NCBI RefSeq assembly: GCF_000337675.1
Contig: NZ_AOIB01000036.1
Location: forward strand, 81,764-145,763
Direction of reading: 5' to 3'
Source: Natronococcus amylolyticus DSM 10524
Lineage (GTDB): Archaea > Halobacteriota > Halobacteria > Halobacteriales > Natrialbaceae
DNA length: 64,000 nt
Part shown: piece after piece, positions 60,991 through 64,000 of the stretch
How the letters are laid out: each line of letters starts with the position of its first letter
How positions within the stretch are numbered: the stretch's first letter is position 1
Program-made: the position numbers and the translations under genes
The notes under the pieces: model-generated
What the model was told of the DNA's origin: nothing
The model's database searches: none
Seen by the model: the letters and a program-made list of their open reading frames with translations, nothing else

Positions 60991-61275
60991 ATGTCGCTCG
61001 AAACGTACCGACTCGAGGTCCGAAAGTCAGATGCAGGGCTCGACGCCGACGTCTACGACAGCGAGGAACTGATCGCGGAGTCGACCCACATCTCCTACGA
61101 CGACTTCGACGTCGAGAGTCCGGATCGCGACAGAGACGTCTCCCGGAGCGAGGAGGTAACGGCCGACGTCACGGAACTCGACGTTCAGGTCCAGCGAGAC
61201 GACGCCGGCTTCGCGTTCGAACTGCTCGGCGACCGGGAGACGCTGGCGACGGTCCGAGTCGACGACAAGGAGTAG
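60991..61275 (+). CDS. Conserved-looking 94-residue acidic protein
   Basis: The product starts MSLETYRLEVRKSDAGLDAD and is beta-rich and acidic, ending LLGDRETLATVRVDDKE. A GGAAAGG run before the ATG resembles a ribosome-binding site. It follows the molybdopterin-domain gene by 38 bases and may be in its transcript. No family recognised. Confidence 0.65.
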   Translation: MSLETYRLEVRKSDAGLDADVYDSEELIAESTHISYDDFDVESPDRDRDVSRSEEVTADVTELDVQVQRDDAGFAFELLGDRETLATVRVDDKE

Positions 61276-61279
61276 CCGC

Positions 61280-61570
61280 TCACGCGCGTTCCGTTTTCGA
61301 TCTGATCTCGTCGCCCTCCCGCCACTGGTAGTAGCGATACTCCTCGCCGTCGACCGCCATCGTGGACACCGTCGCCCGCTCGGGGACGCCGCTCGGGTAC
61401 GTGTCGTCGTCTCTGTCAGACGGGCGAGATTCCGCCCAGGTCGCCAGCGCGTCAGCGTGATCGGCGACGGACCGGATCGTCTCGGGGTCGGAGTCGGCGA
61501 GCGCTTCGAGGACCGTGCGTAGCTCCGGCTCGAGGTCGTCCGGCGGTGTCGGTTTGTCGGACGGCTCCAT
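61280..61570 (-). CDS. Small haloarchaeal protein (96 residues)
   Basis: The product starts MEPSDKPTPPDDLEPELRTV, has a helix (LEALADSDPETIRSVADHADALATWAE) and a short beta tail with the sequence EEYRYYQWREGDEIRSKTE. It converges with the preceding gene four bases away, and lies 69 bases downstream of glnA's end in the same direction. Function unknown. Confidence 0.7.
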   Translation of the reverse strand: MEPSDKPTPPDDLEPELRTVLEALADSDPETIRSVADHADALATWAESRPSDRDDDTYPSGVPERATVSTMAVDGEEYRYYQWREGDEIRSKTERA

Positions 61571-61639
61571 CGTCGGACCCGTTCGGTCGCGAACGTAAAA
61601 AACGCGAAGAATCGATCGTCGGCGGTTCGTCGTCGTCGC

Positions 61640-62995
61640 TCAGTACTTCTCGAGGTAGCGCTCGAGTTCCCAGTCGGAGACGTCGATGAGGTACTCCTCG
61701 AACTCCTGGCGCTTGGCCTCGACGAACTTCTCGGCGATGTGCTCGCCCAGGGCGTCGTAGACGACCTCGTCCTCTTCCAGGGCGTCGACGGCAGCGCTGA
61801 GGTTCGACGGCAGCGTCTCGATGCCGTACTCCTCGCGCTTCTGCTCGTCGAAGTCGTAAATGTTTTCGCGAACCGGATCGGGGCAGTCGAGATCGTTCTC
61901 GATCCCGTCGAGACCCGCGTGGATCATGGTCGCAATCGCGAGGTAGGGGTTACACGAGGGGTCGGGCGAACGAAGTTCGACGCGCGAGGCGGCGGGAACG
62001 CGGGCGGCCGGCTTGCGGATCAGCGACGAGCGGTTACGGTCCGACCAGGCGACGTACACCGGGGCCTCGTAGCCGGGAACGAGACGCTTGTAGCTGTTGA
62101 CCGTGGGGTTCGCGACGGCCGTGATCGCCGGCGCGTGCTCGAGCAGACCGGCCGTGAACGCGTGGGCCTCGTCGCTCAGGTTGAACTCGTCGTCCTCGTC
62201 GTGGAAGGCGTTCTCGCCGTCCTCGGTGAACAGCGAGATGTGGGTGTGCATGCCCGAGCCGTTGACCTTCGGGATCGGTTTCGGCATGAACGTCGCGTGG
62301 TAGCCGTGCTGGGCGGCGATCGCCCGGACGACGGTCCGGAACGTTCCGACGTTGTCGGCCGTCGTCAGCGCGTCGTCGTACTCGAAGTTGATCTCGTGTT
62401 GACCCTGCGCGACCTCGTGGTGACTCGCCTCGACCTCGAAGCCCATGTCCTCGAGGCCGTAGATGATATCACGGCGAACGTCCTGGGCGAGGTCCTTCGG
62501 TGCAAGGTCGAAGTAGCCGCCGTGGTCGTTGGTCTCGGTCGTCGCGTGACCGTCCTCGTCCTCCTCGAACAGGAAGAACTCCGGCTCGGGGGCGGCGTTG
62601 ACGGTGTACCCCATTTCGTTGGCGCGGTCGAGCGCCTGCTTGAGGACGTACCGCGGATCGCCCTCGAACGGCTCGCCCGTCGAGGTGTCGATCACGTCAC
62701 AGATCATCCGTGCGGCGGCGCTGTCCTCCTTGTCTCTCCAGGGGAGGACGGCGAACGTCTCGGGGTCGGGCTTGAGGCGCATGTCCGACTCCTGAATGCG
62801 GACGAAGCCCTCGATCGAGGAGCCGTCGAAGTAGATCCCTTCGGTGAACGCCTTCTCGGCCTGGCGGGCCGGAACGGAGACGTTCTTCACCGTGCCGAGA
62901 ATGTCCGTAAACTGCAGGCGAAGGAAGTCGACGCCCTTCGATTCGATCTGCTCCAGTACGTCCTGCTCTGCTGTGGTCAGGTTCCCATCTGACAT
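61640..62995 (-). CDS. glnA: Glutamine synthetase, type I
   Basis: The 451-residue protein has the GlnA beta-grasp domain ([18 protein letters not shown]) and catalytic motifs [13 protein letters not shown], the Glu/His-rich [59 protein letters not shown], and [16 protein letters not shown]. It adds ammonia to glutamate. The length fits the archaeal type I subunit. The NRSSLIRKP segment is the adenylylation-type loop region but lacks the Tyr. A TATA-like TTTAATA lies at 63026-63033 on the minus strand. Confidence 0.96.
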   Translation of the reverse strand: MSDGNLTTAEQDVLEQIESKGVDFLRLQFTDILGTVKNVSVPARQAEKAFTEGIYFDGSSIEGFVRIQESDMRLKPDPETFAVLPWRDKEDSAAARMICDVIDTSTGEPFEGDPRYVLKQALDRANEMGYTVNAAPEPEFFLFEEDEDGHATTETNDHGGYFDLAPKDLAQDVRRDIIYGLEDMGFEVEASHHEVAQGQHEINFEYDDALTTADNVGTFRTVVRAIAAQHGYHATFMPKPIPKVNGSGMHTHISLFTEDGENAFHDEDDEFNLSDEAHAFTAGLLEHAPAITAVANPTVNSYKRLVPGYEAPVYVAWSDRNRSSLIRKPAARVPAASRVELRSPDPSCNPYLAIATMIHAGLDGIENDLDCPDPVRENIYDFDEQKREEYGIETLPSNLSAAVDALEEDEVVYDALGEHIAEKFVEAKRQEFEEYLIDVSDWELERYLEKY

Positions 62996-63174
62996 TTTCT
63001 ACTCGACTTCTCCAACGGATCCCACTATTAAAGCTCTACTGTTGTGGGCGAATATACTCGAGTCGAAACAGAGTTGGACAATCGTAAATTCAGCCCATCG
63101 TCAGACGGGGATCGGGTCGAAAGACGGCGGGGAATCGGAGGGAAAAGCTTCGAACGTCGAACCGATACCGACGA

Positions 63175-63477
63175 TCACCGGTCCTTGCGGTGTTCCGAAG
63201 GCCCCATCGAGGCCCGCGCTCCGACGCCGACGCTCGCCCGCCAGACCGAGACCGAGGTCCTGACGACCCGGCTCCACGCCTCGACGGGGCTGGGATCGTC
63301 GTTCCCGCGTGGTCGCTCGTCGAGAACAGTTTCGCAGTCCGGACAGACGAGCGCGATCTCCTCGCCTCGCGGGTCGCGAACCCAGTCACCACCGATGGGG
63401 CTTGCGTGGTCGCACCTCCAGCAGTATAACATCGTCTTCCGCCCGTCGGGCGGCTTGCGGTCGTGGCTGATACTCAT
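63175..63477 (-). CDS. Small zinc-ribbon protein
   Basis: The 100-residue product starts MSISHDRKPPDGRKTMLYCW. It has CWRCDHASPIGG and CPDCETVLDE, two CxxC pairs that should hold zinc, and a basic C-terminal tail of doubtful quality. The ATG at 63432 (MLYCWRCDH) is an alternative start. It lies 180 bases upstream of the glnA start and in the same direction. Function unknown. Confidence 0.55.
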   Translation of the reverse strand: MSISHDRKPPDGRKTMLYCWRCDHASPIGGDWVRDPRGEEIALVCPDCETVLDERPRGNDDPSPVEAWSRVVRTSVSVWRASVGVGARASMGPSEHRKDR

Positions 63478-63564
63478 TGCGAGTCAGTAGGGAATCGACG
63501 CGTAAAGCCCCTTTTCTCAATGATCGTTCCTTCCACTGATTCGGGCGAATTTGTCACACGAACT

Positions 63565-63595
63565 CGTCCGTCAGCCGGTTTCTGGGTGACGGACG
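63565..63595. promoter_or_regulatory. Perfect nine-base inverted repeat upstream of the thioredoxin-like gene
   Basis: CGTCCGTCA (63565-63573) and TGACGGACG (63587-63595) flank 13 bases. TCACACGAA occurs on both sides. The layout resembles an operator or a structured leader, 120-150 nt before ATG 63714. Confidence 0.45.
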
Positions 63596-63713
63596 TTCAC
63601 ACGAATTCGATTCTTCCGCCCGAACGGTCAGCAGGCCTGTCGTTCACGTCGTGTCGACTTCGAGCGTCGACTACCGACGCTACCGGTTTCAGTCCCGAGC
63701 GTCTACCCGTGGT

Positions 63714-64000
63714 ATGGACGAGTCAGCGAAACCGGCGCGCCTCGAGGACGGGACCGACCTCGAGGCGTTCGTCGACAAGCACGATGTCGCTCTCGTGGAG
63801 TTCTACACGAAGGGCTGCGAGCGGTGCAACGCGATGGTCCCGGTGCTCGGGAACGTCGCTCGCGTCACCGACGTTTCCATCGCTCTCCTCAACCCGGGCA
63901 ACGACATCACGCTCGTCGATCGGTTCGACATCCGCTCGGTGCCGACGCTCGTGTTGTTCGAAGACGGCGAGGAGATCGGGCGACTCGCCGAGGGATTCGT
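63714..64000 (+). CDS. Thioredoxin-like protein (5' part, cut by the window end)
   Basis: The visible 95 codons start MDESAKPARLEDGTDLEAFV and have a thioredoxin fold with VEFYTKGCERCNAMVPVLGNV; the redox pair is CERC instead of CGPC. The cis-Pro segment VPTLVLFEDGEEIGR is present. It should be a cytosolic disulfide reductase or a relative with different redox potential. The 3' end is outside the window. Confidence 0.85.
   Translation, partial: MDESAKPARLEDGTDLEAFVDKHDVALVEFYTKGCERCNAMVPVLGNVARVTDVSIALLNPGNDITLVDRFDIRSVPTLVLFEDGEEIGRLAEGF

Noticed and set aside
61739-62992. 417-codon plus-strand frame over glnA.
   Set aside because: Antisense shadow of a clear glutamine synthetase.

Overview
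The window reads as chromosomal DNA of an extremely halophilic archaeon (class Halobacteria), most likely of the Natrialba/Natrinema/Haloterrigena type. The support is the high G+C with frequent CTCGAG, very acidic proteins, Tat-type lipoproteins with LAGC-like lipoboxes, TATA boxes 24-35 nt before start codons with little or no leader, and many small haloarchaeal proteins of unknown function. No rRNA or tRNA gene, CRISPR array or intact insertion sequence was recognised.

Region by region. 0-7.1 kb: end of a tripartite tricarboxylate transporter (TctB end, TctA), a PAPS-reductase-like protein with a small partner, two secreted lipoproteins (cupredoxin, LVIVD propeller), an ATP-grasp enzyme and an amphi-Trp protein. 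7.3-10.2 kb: a cluster with two membrane sensor-domain proteins around an HTH regulator and two tiny membrane paralogues. 10.3-12.8 kb: a hydrolase, a DUF4097-like lipoprotein and a PRC-barrel protein. 13.1-15.8 kb: a replication origin, with an orc1/cdc6 gene bracketed on both sides by origin-recognition-box repeats. 15.9-24.1 kb: MFS transporter, PAP2 phosphatase, a polysaccharide-deacetylase-like lipoprotein that has lost its catalytic motifs, a CatB-like acetyltransferase, two FtsX-type permeases and a DUF457-like membrane protein. 24.5-29.4 kb: glmS with a GlmU-like nucleotidyltransferase (amino-sugar supply), divergent from a Tat-exported protein with five curlin-like repeats, the most interesting single gene here. 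29.6-38 kb: zinc-ribbon protein, hydrolase, a hidden pair of overlapping tiny genes, a Xaa-Pro peptidase, otsA-otsB (trehalose), a wHTH regulator and a secreted metzincin; copies of one intergenic repeat lie in opposite orientation at the two ends of this block.

38-45 kb: a complete histidine-to-glutamate pathway (hutU-hutG-hutI and hutH) with a divergent HTH_10 regulator that appears to share one TATA element with hutU; a DsrE-family gene lies antisense between hutI and hutH. 45-52 kb: a large Bat-type sensor/activator, MTH865-like and ribbon-helix-helix proteins, and cobalamin genes cobQ and cobA/cobO. 52-56.5 kb: an ABC ATPase without an adjacent permease, an Hsp20-like small protein, msrA, a riboflavin/F420-pathway reductase and a vapBC pair. 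56.5-61 kb: the haloarchaeal RPA operon (rpa, RPA-associated protein, phosphoesterase) and a molybdopterin-binding-domain protein. 61-64 kb: glnA, a small zinc-ribbon protein and the start of a thioredoxin-like gene cut by the window edge.

Functional themes are replication (orc1, origin, RPA operon), cell-surface chemistry (amino-sugar synthesis, acetyltransferase, deacetylase-like protein, curlin-like protein, DUF4097 and propeller lipoproteins), nitrogen metabolism (hut, glnA), osmolyte synthesis (otsAB) and cobalamin. Function names rest on motifs read by eye; no database search was possible.
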